Shown here piece after piece: positions 1-10,537 of a stretch of 64,000 nt of DNA. Origin of the DNA: Bacteroidales bacterium (GTDB lineage Bacteria; Bacteroidota; Bacteroidia; Bacteroidales; UBA932); the NCBI GenBank assembly GCA_028686425.1, contig JAQUBZ010000002.1:1-64000 (forward strand), read 5' to 3'. The position numbers were made by a program, and so were the translations under genes. The notes beneath the pieces are model-generated. The model saw nothing but the letters and a program-made list of their open reading frames with translations. It was not told the DNA's origin and searched no databases. Within the stretch, counting starts at the first letter, position 1. Every line of letters begins with the position of its first letter.

Positions 1-422
1 TCTTGAGTAACAAGATTAGGATCAAACGGAAAAGACTCTATCTTACGTGCCTTGAATTGTCTATATTGAGGTTCCGGTGCAGCATAGCCTCCCATACGTG
101 TACGTGCATTCTTTGTCTTTGATGTTTTGGAGATTGATTTACTTCCGGAAAATTTGTTCCTCTCACTATTGTACACTGCCTGCTTTTTTGTCGGCGGTTT
201 TTCATATAAACCTACAGTATCGCCATTTGTCATGATATTGCTGTCATCTTTCAAGCTGCTTTTCACCTCCGTACTATCGGAGGTCACCTCCTCATCCGAC
301 TCTTGGGCCGGAATATTGACCACCTTCATCACAAAAACTGCTGTTTGGAATCCCAATACAAGGAATATCAGGGCAACAACTCCTGATGCTGCCGATTTTG
401 ACATTGATTTCTCTTTCTTCAT
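1..422 (-). CDS. Helix-hairpin-helix (ComEA-like) protein, 3' end cut by window edge
   Basis: An open frame on the minus strand starts at ATG 422-420 behind a strong AGGAGG-type ribosome site and runs off the left edge, so only about 140 residues are visible. It begins with a charged stretch, then one membrane segment (about residues 12-33), then a Lys/Ser/Thr-rich linker. The last visible residues, ESFPFDPNLVTQ, match the lead-in to the repeated helix-hairpin-helix DNA-binding modules of Bacteroidales ComEA-like proteins ('F-DPN-A/V-T'). The HHH domain itself lies outside the window, so the family call is inference from this lead-in. It sits 54 bases downstream of rsmI on the same strand and may be co-transcribed. 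Confidence 0.7.
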   Translation of the reverse strand, partial: MKKEKSMSKSAASGVVALIFLVLGFQTAVFVMKVVNIPAQESDEEVTSDSTEVKSSLKDDSNIMTNGDTVGLYEKPPTKKQAVYNSERNKFSGSKSISKTSKTKNARTRMGGYAAPEPQYRQFKARKIESFPFDPNLVTQ

Positions 423-476
423 TCTACCTTTCCTCCTGAAAATTAATTAGTTGTAATTGTTTTAAGTGCGGTGAGA

Positions 477-1202
477 TTAACTTTGACCGTCATGTTCATC
501 TTCCGGTCTGTCCCCGAAGTCGCGTTGTAATGTTCCTGTCCCCGCCACGACTATGACTATTTCTCCTTTAGGCTCATGCTCTGTAAACCATTTATAAAGT
601 TCAGTCAGTGTCCCCCGATGGGTCGTATCGTGAAGTTTTGAAATTTCTCTTGATACCGAAGCCGGACGGTCTCCTCCAAAATATTCGACAAACTGTCCGA
701 GTGTCTTGGCAAGCCGATAAGGTGATTCGTAAAATATCATAGTTCGTTTCTCTTCTGCCAAGAGCCTCATTTTTGTCTGACGCCCTTTTTTGACGGGTAG
801 GAATCCTTCAAAGCAGAACCTGTCACATGGAAATCCCGAATTGATCAGCGCGGGTACAAATGCCGTAGCTCCGGGAAGTGTTTCAACTTCAATGCCTGAC
901 TGTACACATGTCCTGACCAAAAGAAAACCGGGATCTGAAATGCCGGGAGTGCCGGCATCTGTTATTACGGCCACAGAAAGGCCTGCAATGATTCTTTCCC
1001 TGACAGACTCGACCATAGTGTGTTCATTGAACTTATGATGTGACTCCATATGAGTTGTGATCTCATATTTTTTCAACAATACTGCACTTGTCCTTGTATC
1101 CTCAGCCAGAATCAGATCCACCTCTTTAAGAATACGAATTGCCCTTAAAGTGATGTCCTCAAGATTACCTATTGGTGTAGGAACTATATATAATTTCGAC
1201 AT
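477..1202 (-). CDS. rsmI: 16S rRNA 2'-O-ribose C1402 methyltransferase RsmI
   Basis: 241 residues. It uses S-adenosylmethionine to methylate the 2'-O of C1402 in the decoding centre of 16S rRNA, in the cytoplasm. The tetrapyrrole-methylase-fold signatures are plain: [14 protein letters not shown] near residue 8, [14 protein letters not shown] near 34, and [14 protein letters not shown] near 80. Length is slightly below the usual 270-290 residues, short at the C-terminus, as in many Bacteroidetes. It starts at ATG 1202 and is divergent from tdk; a minus-strand TAnnTTTG element lies at 1235-1242. Confidence 0.95.
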   Translation of the reverse strand: MSKLYIVPTPIGNLEDITLRAIRILKEVDLILAEDTRTSAVLLKKYEITTHMESHHKFNEHTMVESVRERIIAGLSVAVITDAGTPGISDPGFLLVRTCVQSGIEVETLPGATAFVPALINSGFPCDRFCFEGFLPVKKGRQTKMRLLAEEKRTMIFYESPYRLAKTLGQFVEYFGGDRPASVSREISKLHDTTHRGTLTELYKWFTEHEPKGEIVIVVAGTGTLQRDFGDRPEDEHDGQS

Positions 1203-1209
1203 TTTTATC

Positions 1210-1217
1210 TATCTTTG
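1210..1217 (+). promoter_or_regulatory. Bacteroidales -7 element before tdk
   Basis: TATCTTTG fits the Bacteroidales -7 consensus TAnnTTTG and lies 31 bases before the tdk start. No good TTTG -33 box is seen at 19-21 bp spacing, so this is a moderate call. Confidence 0.4.
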
Positions 1218-1248
1218 TTTATGGGTTTACCTTACAAAAATAGTCAAA

Positions 1249-1860
1249 ATGTTTATAGAAAATGCAAAAAATCCAGGTTGGATTGAAGTTATTTGCGGCT
1301 CAATGTTTTCAGGAAAGACTGAAGAACTTATCAGAAGGCTTAAAAGAGCCAAGTTTGCTAATCTGAATGTGGAAATTTTCAAACCGAGAATTGATGTTCG
1401 TTATTCCGATGTGGAGGTGGTTTCACACGATTCTAATGCAATACTTTCAACACCTGTCGATTCGTCCGGAAGCATTCTGCTTCTATCAGGCAATGTCGAT
1501 GTTGTAGGAATAGATGAAGCTCAGTTCTTTGATTCCGGGATTGTGAATGTTGTCCAACAGCTTGCTTCTCAAGGAATCAGGGTTATCGTTGCAGGACTTG
1601 ACATGGACTATCTCGGCAAGCCTTTCGGACCGATGCCTGCACTGATGGCCGTAGCCGAATATGTAACAAAAGTACACGCTATCTGTGTCAGATGCGGTGA
1701 TCTTGCCAACCACTCCCATAGGCTCTCATCAAGTTCCAAACTTGTGGAACTTGGAGAAAAAGATATTTACGAACCTATCTGCAGGCACTGTTTCGACAAA
1801 ATTCGTAAGGAGGAAGAAGAGTCAGCCAACATTCGGGAAACAAAAAATCAACTTTCGTAG
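1249..1860 (+). CDS. tdk: Thymidine kinase (type II)
   Basis: 203 residues from ATG 1249; the open frame continues upstream through the rsmI start, but homology begins here ([20 protein letters not shown]). It phosphorylates thymidine to dTMP with ATP in the salvage pathway. The P-loop GSMFSGKT is at residues 17-24, the DEAQFF motif follows the Walker B strand, and two zinc-binding cysteine pairs (CVRC and CRHC) form the lasso region. It is divergent from rsmI across a 46-base gap that must hold both promoters. Confidence 0.95.
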   Translation: MFIENAKNPGWIEVICGSMFSGKTEELIRRLKRAKFANLNVEIFKPRIDVRYSDVEVVSHDSNAILSTPVDSSGSILLLSGNVDVVGIDEAQFFDSGIVNVVQQLASQGIRVIVAGLDMDYLGKPFGPMPALMAVAEYVTKVHAICVRCGDLANHSHRLSSSSKLVELGEKDIYEPICRHCFDKIRKEEEESANIRETKNQLS

Positions 1861-1987
1861 CTTCTATTACAATGATTCTATTTCCTCTTTTGATAAACTT
1901 GTCAAAGCTATAATATCATAATATCCTAAAAATTTACCATGAAATAATGCTTTAGCGCGTAAACGTAATGAAATAATTATTTTTAAT

Positions 1988-1995
1988 TATATTTG
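1988..1995 (+). promoter_or_regulatory. Bacteroidales -7 element before ABC exporter operon
   Basis: TATATTTG matches TAnnTTTG, 31 bases before the ATG at 2027. The rest of the 166-base gap 1861-2026 is AT-rich and shows nothing else I can name. Confidence 0.4.
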
Positions 1996-2026
1996 CAGTT
2001 TACTTTATTAACAAATAATAACAATA

Positions 2027-2923
2027 ATGCTTCAATGCAATTCTATTACTAAGGTTTTCGGTGAATATACTGCCTTAAATAATGTTTCACTTGAATTTCC
2101 TCAGGGCAAAATTTTTGGACTTCTCGGCCCGAATGGGGCCGGTAAGACTACCTTAATAAGAATAATCAATCTAATAACAATTCCTACATCAGGTGAGGTC
2201 ATATATAATGGACACCAGATGACAGAGCAGGCTGTCAGGGAGATAGGCTATTTGCCTGAAGAACGTGGCTTATATAAAAAGATGAAGGTCGGAGAACAGG
2301 CTCTCTATCTTGCAAGACTTAAGGGTATGAGTACCGAAAAAGCTACCAATGAGTTAAAAAAGTGGTTTATCAAATTTGGAATTCAATCATGGTGGGACAA
2401 AAAAGTTGAAGAACTGTCCAAGGGTATGGCCCAGAAAGTTCAATTTATTATTACGGTTCTCCACAAACCCAATTTATTGATACTTGATGAGCCATTTTCA
2501 GGGTTTGACCCTGTAAATGTCCAACTTATCAGAAACGAGATACTGAATATGAGAGATAATGGAACCACTATAATTCTTTCAACTCACAATATGGAATCTG
2601 TTGAAGAGCTGTGTGACAATATAGCTCTTATCAACAAATCCAATCTTGTAATAACAGGGGAGACGGATGCTATACGCCGTAAATATGGGCTTAATCAGGT
2701 GGAACTGCTCTATCGGTCGGGGGACAAGATTAATTTTATTCCTCAATCTTTTGAAATAGTATCGGATGACGAACATAAAGATTATAGAAGAGCTGTTTTG
2801 AATGTGCTAACGGAGAATCATTCTAAAGAAGTCATTTCCGAACTGATTCAAAATGTGGATATTGTATCATACAAGGAATTGATACCACGCATGAATGATA
2901 TTTTTATCAACTTAGTCAAATAG
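2027..2923 (+). CDS. ABC transporter ATP-binding protein (NatA-like)
   Basis: 298 residues. ATPase of an ABC-2 type exporter working with the permease 11 bases downstream. Walker A GPNGAGKTT lies at residues 34-42, the signature loop LSKGMAQKVQ near 130, and Walker B LLILDEPFSGFDP just after; the D-loop and a switch histidine (STHNMES) are also visible. The C-terminal ~80 residues form the extra domain typical of DrrA/NatA-type ATPases. Substrate cannot be told from sequence; NatAB (sodium efflux) and drug exporters share this layout. Confidence 0.9.
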   Translation: MLQCNSITKVFGEYTALNNVSLEFPQGKIFGLLGPNGAGKTTLIRIINLITIPTSGEVIYNGHQMTEQAVREIGYLPEERGLYKKMKVGEQALYLARLKGMSTEKATNELKKWFIKFGIQSWWDKKVEELSKGMAQKVQFIITVLHKPNLLILDEPFSGFDPVNVQLIRNEILNMRDNGTTIILSTHNMESVEELCDNIALINKSNLVITGETDAIRRKYGLNQVELLYRSGDKINFIPQSFEIVSDDEHKDYRRAVLNVLTENHSKEVISELIQNVDIVSYKELIPRMNDIFINLVK

Positions 2924-2934
2924 GAGGAATTGTT

Positions 2935-4350
2935 ATGAATTTCAAAAAGATAAATATAATCATAGGTAGGGAATATGCTGTACGTGTTAAGAAGAAATCT
3001 TTCATTCTGACAACGATACTTACCCCTATATTGTTTGCTTTATTAGTATGTATCCCATCTCTCATAATGATATATGGCGGAGGTGATGCCAAAAAAATCA
3101 AAGTTGTCGATGATTCTGCGATAGTTGCAAGTCACTTTGAGAATACAGATAAAGTGGAATATATAGTTGCGGCAGATGGTGAGAATCTTGAAAATTTGAA
3201 GGAAAGGTTTGACACTCTCGATTATTACGCCATTGTAGGTATTTCCAAGCTTGATTCAAATAATAATGTGGCCGTAAGGGCTTATTCCAAGGAACCTTTG
3301 AATATCGACATTAAGAATTCGATAGCCAAAGTCGTAAATAAATCGGTGGAAGATTACAAGTTGGCTCAATATAATATTGAAAATATTGACACTATTTTAT
3401 CAGATGTGAAGAGTAACATAAAAGTTGAGGCATTGACATTGAAAGAAGGTGGAACCGAAAAGAAGGAGTCTGTGGAAATATATATGATACTCGCTTATAT
3501 AATGAGCTTTATGATATATGGTTTCGTATTTATGTTCGGAACAATGGTCATGAGGGGAGTTATTGAGGAGAAGTCCAATCGTATTATAGAAGTTATAGTC
3601 TCATCAGTCAAATCTTTTGAGTTGATGATGGGCAAGATAATCGGTGTAGCATTAGTAGCTCTAACTCAGTTCTTTATCTGGATAGGCCTTACTATTGTGC
3701 TGGTGCTGGTTTTTAATCTTGCTTTTGGAATGGACCTTACAAAAGGTGTTTCACAGGATCAAATGGCTCAGATTACTCAAGTGACAGGAGCCAACGGGGT
3801 CGATATATCTTCTGTTACAGGTACGTCAATCGATACGTTGAATATTCAATCATCTGAAGCAATACCTGCTGCAGAAAGTGATTCTACATTTATTCAGGAC
3901 GCAATTCAGCAATTATCGCAGATAAACTTTATTTATATCATCGGGTGCTTCTTGATTTACTTTATCCTCGGATATCTGCTATATGCAGCCATGTTTGCCG
4001 CAGTTGGATCTGCTGTTGACAATGAGGCCGATACCAATCAATTGACTTTGCCTATTACACTGCCGTTGATTATAGGTCTGTTTATTATGCTCAGCACATT
4101 TCAGGATCCAAGCAGTCCTCTTTCTTTCTGGGCATCCATAATACCGTTTACTTCTCCTATGGTGATGATGGCGCGTATTCCGTTTGGAGTCGTACCTACA
4201 TGGGAATTGCTTCTTTCTATAGGATTACTGATAATAACTTTCGTAATCACTGTGTTTATTGCAGGAAAGATTTATAGAGTTGGGATTTTGATGTATGGCA
4301 AAAAGGCAACATTCAAGGATTTGTTCAAATGGATAAAATATAAGAATTAA
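2935..4350 (+). CDS. ABC-2 type exporter permease (NatB-like)
   Basis: 471 residues. Inner-membrane partner of the preceding ATPase. One N-terminal membrane segment (about 25-47) is followed by a ~130-residue extracytoplasmic domain and then five or six membrane segments in the C-terminal half, the topology of the NatB/ABC2_membrane_3 family. The VMRGVIEEKSNRIIEVIVSS stretch is the characteristic cytoplasmic coupling region. An insert rich in Gln, Ser and Asp (about 275-320) sits in the second periplasmic loop. A good AGGAGG ribosome site precedes the ATG, unusual for this phylum. Its stop overlaps the next start by one base (TAATG). Confidence 0.9.
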   Translation: MNFKKINIIIGREYAVRVKKKSFILTTILTPILFALLVCIPSLIMIYGGGDAKKIKVVDDSAIVASHFENTDKVEYIVAADGENLENLKERFDTLDYYAIVGISKLDSNNNVAVRAYSKEPLNIDIKNSIAKVVNKSVEDYKLAQYNIENIDTILSDVKSNIKVEALTLKEGGTEKKESVEIYMILAYIMSFMIYGFVFMFGTMVMRGVIEEKSNRIIEVIVSSVKSFELMMGKIIGVALVALTQFFIWIGLTIVLVLVFNLAFGMDLTKGVSQDQMAQITQVTGANGVDISSVTGTSIDTLNIQSSEAIPAAESDSTFIQDAIQQLSQINFIYIIGCFLIYFILGYLLYAAMFAAVGSAVDNEADTNQLTLPITLPLIIGLFIMLSTFQDPSSPLSFWASIIPFTSPMVMMARIPFGVVPTWELLLSIGLLIITFVITVFIAGKIYRVGILMYGKKATFKDLFKWIKYKN

Positions 4351-5111
4351 TGAGACGAATAATAGTTATTTTTTGTACAATTGCTCTGCTTTCTGCTTTT
4401 GCAGACTATGCAACGGCACAGTTGAATTATAAGTGGACAGTTGTTCCAATGGACTCTACGTGGAATGAGATAAAGGACCCTGCAGCCACCAATATTATTG
4501 CAAAGTATCAGCCTTTAGTGGCTCCATTGATGGAAATCATAGGATATTCTGTTGATGAATATGATAAAGCCAAGCCGGAGAGTGGTCTGTCCAATTTTGC
4601 GGTAGATATTATAAGGGATGCTGCTTCAAAACACTGTAATTGTAATGTGGATATTGCGATGACCAATTTTGGAGGCATTCGTACAAGTCTGCCAAAGGGA
4701 GCAGTAAGAGTATATGACATATATTCAATCTTCCCATTTGACAATTATATTGTGATTGCCACCTTTAAAGGGGACAAGTTGAAAAAAATGCTGGAAGCTC
4801 TTGCTCAATCCGGTAGAGTTGAAGCTTTCAGTAATGTAGAATTTGTTATTGACAATAGAAAACTCGTCAAATCAAATATCGGAGGATTACCCATCAATCC
4901 TGACAAAATGTACAAATTCGCAACTATCAATTTCTTGCTTGAGGGTGGGGACGGTGTGCAGATGAAGAATTATATGGAGAGCGTTGAAGAAACGGATATT
5001 TTGATAAGGGATGCCATAGTAAGCTATATCAAGGGCATGACAGCCAAATCTGAAAAAATTGAATTGAAGGAAGACGGCAGAGTAATAAGTAAAAATTGGG
5101 AGAGACGATAA
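4350..5111 (+). CDS. 5'-nucleotidase C-terminal domain protein, periplasmic
   Basis: 253 residues with a signal peptide (cleavage likely after DYATAQ). The body corresponds to the substrate-binding C-terminal domain of UshA-type 5'-nucleotidases: the SGLSNFAVDIIRDAA, MTNFGGIRTSLPKG, YDIYSIFPFDN and EGGDG motifs are all present. It lacks the metallophosphatase half, which is encoded by the next gene, so the enzyme is split in two with the order reversed relative to single-chain relatives. Start and stop codons overlap both neighbours by one base, so the two halves are almost certainly translated together. Confidence 0.9.
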   Translation: MRRIIVIFCTIALLSAFADYATAQLNYKWTVVPMDSTWNEIKDPAATNIIAKYQPLVAPLMEIIGYSVDEYDKAKPESGLSNFAVDIIRDAASKHCNCNVDIAMTNFGGIRTSLPKGAVRVYDIYSIFPFDNYIVIATFKGDKLKKMLEALAQSGRVEAFSNVEFVIDNRKLVKSNIGGLPINPDKMYKFATINFLLEGGDGVQMKNYMESVEETDILIRDAIVSYIKGMTAKSEKIELKEDGRVISKNWERR

Positions 5112-5962
5112 TGAAACGTATAGTAATACTACTAATGGCGGCAGTAGTTTTGAGTCTGGCTGCTGTAAGATGTGGAACTCAGCAATTGGTGATACTTCAC
5201 ACTAATGATACTCACAGCCAAATCGAAACAGAAAGAGTAGGGGAAAGAAAGGATTTCGGAGGAGTAGAGCGCAGATTGCAATTTATTGACAGCGAGAGGA
5301 AAAAATATGGAAAAAAATATGTTCTTCTGCTTGATGCCGGTGATTATAATCAAGGTACACCTTATTTTACAATGGCAAAGGGTGACTTGGAAGTGGAGTT
5401 GATGAATGCAATGAAATATGATTATGCTACTCTTGGCAATCATGAATTTGACAATGGTCAGACAGAACTTGCCAGACGTCTTAAAATGGCTAATCACCAG
5501 ACATTGTGCTGTAATTATGATTTTACGGATACTCCGCTTGATGGTATTGTGAAACCATACGCTATTGTACGCAGAGGAGGATTGAAGATAGGTATAATCG
5601 GTGCTACTACTTATCTTGAAGGGGTGGTCTTGAAAAGCAATCTTGATGGCTTAAAACGATTGAATACAGTTGAGGAAATAAACAAATATGCCGATTATTT
5701 GAAGAATAATCAGAGGTGTGACCTTGTCATACTCCTCTCTCACCTCGGATACGATGGGGGGTCGATGAAAAAACCATCAGATGTATTTATGGCCCAAAAT
5801 TCAAAATATATAGATATCATAATAGGAGGACACACTCATACTTTTCTGACAGAGGCCACTGAATTGGAGAATCAGAATGGAAATAAAGTCGTGATTACTC
5901 AGGCAGGTGATAAAGGTATCGTGGTGGGTAAATTAGAGCTATTTACTCCCGTTCGATTTTAA
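5111..5962 (+). CDS. 5'-nucleotidase metallophosphatase domain protein
   Basis: 283 residues from ATG 5111, which overlaps the previous stop (TAATG); an in-frame TTG at 5096 lacks support. A signal sequence of about 20 residues, possibly a lipoprotein (VRCGTQQ), precedes the calcineurin-like phosphoesterase domain. Metal ligands are seen in HTNDTHS (near 35), LLDAGD (near 75), LGNHEFD (near 115), LLSHLG and GGHTHT (near 245). With the preceding gene it would hydrolyse nucleotides or nucleotide sugars in the periplasm. The last 20 bases overlap the convergent DUF4783 gene. Confidence 0.9.
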   Translation: MKRIVILLMAAVVLSLAAVRCGTQQLVILHTNDTHSQIETERVGERKDFGGVERRLQFIDSERKKYGKKYVLLLDAGDYNQGTPYFTMAKGDLEVELMNAMKYDYATLGNHEFDNGQTELARRLKMANHQTLCCNYDFTDTPLDGIVKPYAIVRRGGLKIGIIGATTYLEGVVLKSNLDGLKRLNTVEEINKYADYLKNNQRCDLVILLSHLGYDGGSMKKPSDVFMAQNSKYIDIIIGGHTHTFLTEATELENQNGNKVVITQAGDKGIVVGKLELFTPVRF

Positions 5963-6338
5963 GTTGTTGGACGGATGTAATATTATCAGTAGTCTTTACA
6001 AAAAGAATAATTCTGAATTTTTCTCCTCCGGCGCTAAGTGAGCCTACTGCATACTTCATTGGAGCTTTGCCGCTTTTGTGTATGATAGTAAACTTTTTGG
6101 GAGTATAGTTTGTAAAGAAATTCTTCATAATCAACTTTGCCTGATTACGGGTACAATTGTTGATTGCTCCGAGAATATCCAGTTCCAAATTGTCGGCAAA
6201 CCATGCTGAAAGTTTTTCATAATCTCCTGATTGGATGTACTTTCCTATTGGAGTAAACGCATCCTGGTCATTTTGTTGAGCAGAAGCGATATTCAAAGAA
6301 AAAACACTTAATAAGGCTAATAGTAAAACTTTTTTCAT
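5943..6338 (-). CDS. DUF4783 domain protein, secreted
   Basis: 131 residues with a clear signal peptide (cleavage near NIASAQQ). The mature part has the NTF2-like DUF4783 pattern seen across Bacteroidales: a DAFTPIGKYIQSGDYEKLSAWF opening and the NRNQAK-like segment CTRNQAKLIMKNFF. Function is unknown; fold-level similarity suggests a small periplasmic binding or scaffolding protein. It stands alone on the minus strand and its 3' end overlaps the convergent 5'-nucleotidase gene. Confidence 0.8.
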   Translation of the reverse strand: MKKVLLLALLSVFSLNIASAQQNDQDAFTPIGKYIQSGDYEKLSAWFADNLELDILGAINNCTRNQAKLIMKNFFTNYTPKKFTIIHKSGKAPMKYAVGSLSAGGEKFRIILFVKTTDNITSVQQLKIERE

Positions 6339-6412
6339 TTTTGGGTGCTATATTTTTAGGGAAGAAAATACAAAAATCAAGCCATAGAAGGTGAATATTA
6401 GTTTATAAATTG

Positions 6413-6420
6413 TAAATTTG
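6413..6420 (+). promoter_or_regulatory. Bacteroidales -7 element before rlmH
   Basis: TAAATTTG, a match to TAnnTTTG, 20 bases before the rlmH ATG. It would drive rlmH and the overlapping histidine kinase gene. Confidence 0.4.
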
Positions 6421-6440
6421 TATCGAAAAATGCTCAATGA

Positions 6441-6914
6441 ATGAAGATTAAGTTGTTATTGGTTGGGAAAACCGTTGAACAGTACTTGCAAAAGGGGATT
6501 GATGTTTACCAGGGCCGGATGAAATATTACATTTCATTTGAACGGATTGAAATACCGGAACTTAAACAGGTTTCCTCCTTGAGCAAAGATCAAATAAAAG
6601 TGAAGGAGGGAGAGTTGTTGCTCAAACAGATAAAAATACAGGATTGCGTAGTATTGCTTGATGAAAAAGGAAAAACTTATTCTTCTGTGGATTGGGCACG
6701 ACATTTGGAGCAGGTGATTGCACATAGTTCAAGGGATATAGTGTTTGTGATAGGAGGCGGATACGGATTTTCGGAACAAGTCTATTCTCGCGCGGATTCG
6801 ATGCTCTCGCTCTCCAACATGACATTTTCCCATCAGCTTGTGCGGTTGATATTCATGGAACAATTATATCGTGCGTTTACAATAATTAAAGGGGAACCAT
6901 ATCACCACGAATGA
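6441..6914 (+). CDS. rlmH: 23S rRNA pseudouridine-1915 N3-methyltransferase RlmH
   Basis: 157 residues, the usual family length. This SPOUT-class enzyme methylates pseudouridine 1915 in helix 69 of 23S rRNA on assembled 70S ribosomes. The knotted SAM site is visible as VLLDEKGKTYSS, FVIGGGYGF and LSNMTFSHQLVRLIFMEQLYRA, followed by the conserved GEPYHHE tail. The stop overlaps the histidine kinase start by four bases (ATGA). Confidence 0.95.
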   Translation: MKIKLLLVGKTVEQYLQKGIDVYQGRMKYYISFERIEIPELKQVSSLSKDQIKVKEGELLLKQIKIQDCVVLLDEKGKTYSSVDWARHLEQVIAHSSRDIVFVIGGGYGFSEQVYSRADSMLSLSNMTFSHQLVRLIFMEQLYRAFTIIKGEPYHHE

Positions 6915-9900
6915 AAACTTTTTTGAAATATTATAGGATAGCAGTCTCTTATACCAAAAAGTATCCGGCCGAGATATTCGGTATTATTGCGGTAGTACTT
7001 TTTATGGCTTCTTTCTTCAATACAAGTTATGATTATGACTTGAAGAGGGAAGTAAGACAAGTTGAAAGACACCTTCAAAAAAGGCAGCGTATTATGGAAA
7101 AATATGCTATCAAAGCCCTTGAAACGCCGCCTGATCAATGGCCCAACCTTGACGATATGCCGGAAGATATGGTGCTGTACAAATATAACGCCGATACTTT
7201 GCAGTCATGGGCGCACGAGTTTCCCATCAGTAACGATGAGGTTGACGTATATCCGTTTATGTACAGGTTACAATACATGAGCAATAGAAATCTGTATAAT
7301 ACACCGCTTGCATATATAGGAGTCAAAGAACAATACGTTAATCTGGGATCTGCATGGTATGTTGTCAACACACAGATTTCCAAGACTAAACAATCCAAAG
7401 TCGTTACAGGTATATTGATTAAAACGGAGTATCCTGTTGACAATAGTTCAAGAAATAAAGTAAATCCAAATCTTAAACTCGACAAGAGATATACTACTTC
7501 AAGTGTCAATATGGACGATGGACAGATCGTATATGGACTTGAGGGATCTCCCCTATTTTCAATAGGAATGCAGGGTGCAACTTCTTTCAAATACGGAGAT
7601 CCTCTTTCAAGATGGATAGCCCTGGTTTTTGCCATTATGACCCTTTTTGCGTACCATATCAAAACCCATAGTTGGACATCATTTGGCGTGACGACTATCG
7701 GTCTGGTCATTATCAGAGTGGTAACAATGATAATGTCATCAAGGATAGATACTGCCAATCAGGTCTTTTCTCCAATTTTGTATGCGGATACCAAGTTGTT
7801 CAATTCTCTGGGGAGTTTTCTGTTTAACAATCTGTTTGTCTCGTTAATTGTATATGCTCTTTTTACTTTGAGAAATAATATATTGAAGAAGATGTACAGA
7901 TTGACGAATGCCGAAAAAAAGATAGTTGTTACACTTCTGGTGATGCTTGCCATATTTTTAGTGGCATACATTCATCTGACATTGCGTTCACTCATTAATA
8001 ATTCAAATATCATTTTGGAGCCTTTCAGAATAGAGGAAATAGGATGGCATTCGGTATTGTGTTATTTTTCGTATGTTCTGCTCTTCCTTGCTTTACTTTT
8101 TGTGTTGCAGATGATAGTAATGTATATTAAGGGAGAAAGGAGAATATCTCTCCTTACATGGAAGAATATAATTATTTACATTTTGGTAATATCTCTCTAT
8201 TGCGTGATTATAGTAGGGTGGTTCGGCCTGAAAAAAGAGTTTGAAAGCAACAGAGTGTGGACCAACAAACTTGCAGTAGAAAGGGATCTGTCACTTGAAT
8301 TGCAGTTGAGAAGTGTTGAGTCCGCTATAGCCACAGATCCTTTCATTGCAATTCTGTCAGCCGTGGATGGAAGGGAACTGATTAAAAACAGATTGATGGA
8401 GAGGTATTTTTATAAGAGTATAAATCAGAAATACAGTATAGATCTTACAGTCTGCACTCCAAATAACCTGCTTGAATTGGAGAGGGGGGCTATTCCTGTC
8501 AATTGTTTCGGCTTTTATCAGGATCAACTTACAAGATACGGGGTGCCTCTTGCACAGAATTCGCGGTTTTTCTATATGAATAATTATTCCGGTACCACCT
8601 CTTATATTGGCATTTTTACCTATTTTAATCCGAATGACAATCAGGTTTCGAGATTGTTTATCGAGATTAATGCCAAATATGTAAAGGGAGCAATCGGATA
8701 TCCCGATGCACTTCTCGATATTCAGAATTACGATGAACAATCTGTTCCCAAACAATATTCATACGCTGAATATTCGAATGGAAGGCTGGTCTCTTATGGA
8801 GGAGTATATAATTATCCCGTAGTGTTGGGAGATGAGTACAAGATAGGGTATATGATGAAGAACAAAAAGGGATATACTCACTTTGTCAATAAACTTTCCG
8901 ATGACGAAGTGACTATTGTCAGTCGTCCTCGCAATTCGTTATTTCAATACATTGTCTCATTTTCATATTTTGCAATATTCTTTGGCGTATTTATACTGAT
9001 TTGCACAAAATGGGGAAGAAAAAGCAAGTTGTTTACATTGCCAAAGCACTCATTGAAACGAAAAATTACCCTTCTGACCACTGCCACAATGATTATAGCA
9101 CTCGTTGCCATGGGGGTCGGAAGCATAATTTACAGTTTGAGACTTACCGAAGAGAACAACAATGAGAGGATAGAAGATAAAATACATTCCGCCCAAAGTT
9201 CGTTATCGGAATATTGCAAATATGCTGTCAGATATAATGAATTGAACACTCCTGAACTGTTCGGAGCTATGGAAAATGTATCTAAAGTTATTCAAACCGA
9301 CATTAACCTTTATGATACACATGGCGGATTAATCCGCTCTACAAAGCCGGAAATATTTGAGCAGTTTTTGATGGGAAAGAGAATGAACGATAAGGCTTTC
9401 AGAGAAATAGTCTATAACAAGGCATTGAGATATACCACAGTGGAAGACATTATGGATATGAATTACTATTCTGTATATGCCCCTCTGTTTAACGGAGACG
9501 GGGATTTGGTCGCAATTGTGAATGTTCCCTACTTCTCACGATCAAAGGATGTCAATGACGCAACATCTTCCACAATAGCAACCATCATCAATCTGTATCT
9601 TATACTTTTGATAGCTGCAATCATTGTGGGGACCACGGTATCCAACTCTCTTGCCAAGCCTCTGGCTGAAATCAAGAAGAAAATGGAGGGACTGGCCATG
9701 TCAAACAAGAATGCCCATATTTATTATCGAAACAAGAAAGATGAACTCGGAGTGCTTGTGACGGCATATAATAATATGGTAGATGATTTGGAGGAGAGTA
9801 CGAGGAGACTGGCTCAAAGCGAGAGGGAGCAGGCATGGAAAGAGATGGCTCGGCAGATAGCCCACGAAATCAAAAATCCGCTGACCCCGATGAGGTTGAG

Positions 9901-10537
9901 TATTCAGCATCTGATGAGGATGAAGAAACAGAATTATCCGGGTTGGGAAGATAAGTTGGAAGAACTAAGTCATTCTCTGATAGAGCAAATTGATATTTTG
10001 TCGGATACAGCAAGCGAATTTTCATCGTTTGCCAAATTTTACAATGAAGAGAATGCAGATGTCAATCTGGATGAGCTGATTAAAGAGCAGGTTGTAATAT
10101 TTGACAACAATGATAATATTGATTTCAAGTATGTTACAACAACAGATGATGCCTTTGTGACGGCAAGAAGGAAACAACTTGCAAGAGTATTGGTCAACCT
10201 GATTTCCAATGCTATTCAGGCGCTTGAAAATAGTCGCGGCAATGGGCATATAAGAATCTCTCTCTATAAAGAAGAGCTGCCAAAGGGCAATTATTTCAAG
10301 ATAGATATAGAAGATGACGGTCCCGGAGTTGCCTTGAATAACCAGAATAAATTGTTCAAACCGAACTTTACTACCAAATCGGGAGGCACGGGGCTTGGAC
10401 TGGCCATTTGTAGGAGTATTGTAGAACAATCACAAGGGATGATTTCGTACAAAAAATCATCCCTCGGTGGCGCATGTTTCTCTATAGAACTTCCCGAAAA
10501 AGACAGAACTATTTCTGTCTCAGATATATCTGAATAG
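6911..10537 (+). CDS. Giant NtrY-like sensor histidine kinase
   Basis: 1,208 residues, far longer than ordinary kinases. Layout: one membrane segment at about 19-37, a ~190-residue extracytoplasmic domain, then a bundle of about six membrane segments (235-440), a second extracytoplasmic domain (about 445-680), two more membrane segments (680-740), a third sensor domain, and a last membrane segment (about 893-915) leading to a HAMP linker. The DHp motif [18 protein letters not shown] holds the phospho-accepting His near 984. The ATPase domain has N ([13 protein letters not shown]), G1 (EDDGPGV) and G2 (GGTGLGLAI) boxes. NtrY-like form and position suggest the NtrC-like regulator at 11827-12987 as partner; that pairing is inference. 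The 3' end overlaps der by 29 bases. Confidence 0.9.
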   Translation: MKTFLKYYRIAVSYTKKYPAEIFGIIAVVLFMASFFNTSYDYDLKREVRQVERHLQKRQRIMEKYAIKALETPPDQWPNLDDMPEDMVLYKYNADTLQSWAHEFPISNDEVDVYPFMYRLQYMSNRNLYNTPLAYIGVKEQYVNLGSAWYVVNTQISKTKQSKVVTGILIKTEYPVDNSSRNKVNPNLKLDKRYTTSSVNMDDGQIVYGLEGSPLFSIGMQGATSFKYGDPLSRWIALVFAIMTLFAYHIKTHSWTSFGVTTIGLVIIRVVTMIMSSRIDTANQVFSPILYADTKLFNSLGSFLFNNLFVSLIVYALFTLRNNILKKMYRLTNAEKKIVVTLLVMLAIFLVAYIHLTLRSLINNSNIILEPFRIEEIGWHSVLCYFSYVLLFLALLFVLQMIVMYIKGERRISLLTWKNIIIYILVISLYCVIIVGWFGLKKEFESNRVWTNKLAVERDLSLELQLRSVESAIATDPFIAILSAVDGRELIKNRLMERYFYKSINQKYSIDLTVCTPNNLLELERGAIPVNCFGFYQDQLTRYGVPLAQNSRFFYMNNYSGTTSYIGIFTYFNPNDNQVSRLFIEINAKYVKGAIGYPDALLDIQNYDEQSVPKQYSYAEYSNGRLVSYGGVYNYPVVLGDEYKIGYMMKNKKGYTHFVNKLSDDEVTIVSRPRNSLFQYIVSFSYFAIFFGVFILICTKWGRKSKLFTLPKHSLKRKITLLTTATMIIALVAMGVGSIIYSLRLTEENNNERIEDKIHSAQSSLSEYCKYAVRYNELNTPELFGAMENVSKVIQTDINLYDTHGGLIRSTKPEIFEQFLMGKRMNDKAFREIVYNKALRYTTVEDIMDMNYYSVYAPLFNGDGDLVAIVNVPYFSRSKDVNDATSSTIATIINLYLILLIAAIIVGTTVSNSLAKPLAEIKKKMEGLAMSNKNAHIYYRNKKDELGVLVTAYNNMVDDLEESTRRLAQSEREQAWKEMARQIAHEIKNPLTPMRLSIQHLMRMKKQNYPGWEDKLEELSHSLIEQIDILSDTASEFSSFAKFYNEENADVNLDELIKEQVVIFDNNDNIDFKYVTTTDDAFVTARRKQLARVLVNLISNAIQALENSRGNGHIRISLYKEELPKGNYFKIDIEDDGPGVALNNQNKLFKPNFTTKSGGTGLGLAICRSIVEQSQGMISYKKSSLGGACFSIELPEKDRTISVSDISE

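Noticed and set aside
127-450. Plus-strand open frame of 107 codons at the left edge
   Set aside because: It is antisense to the partial HHH gene, which has a strong ribosome site, a membrane segment and a family-like motif.
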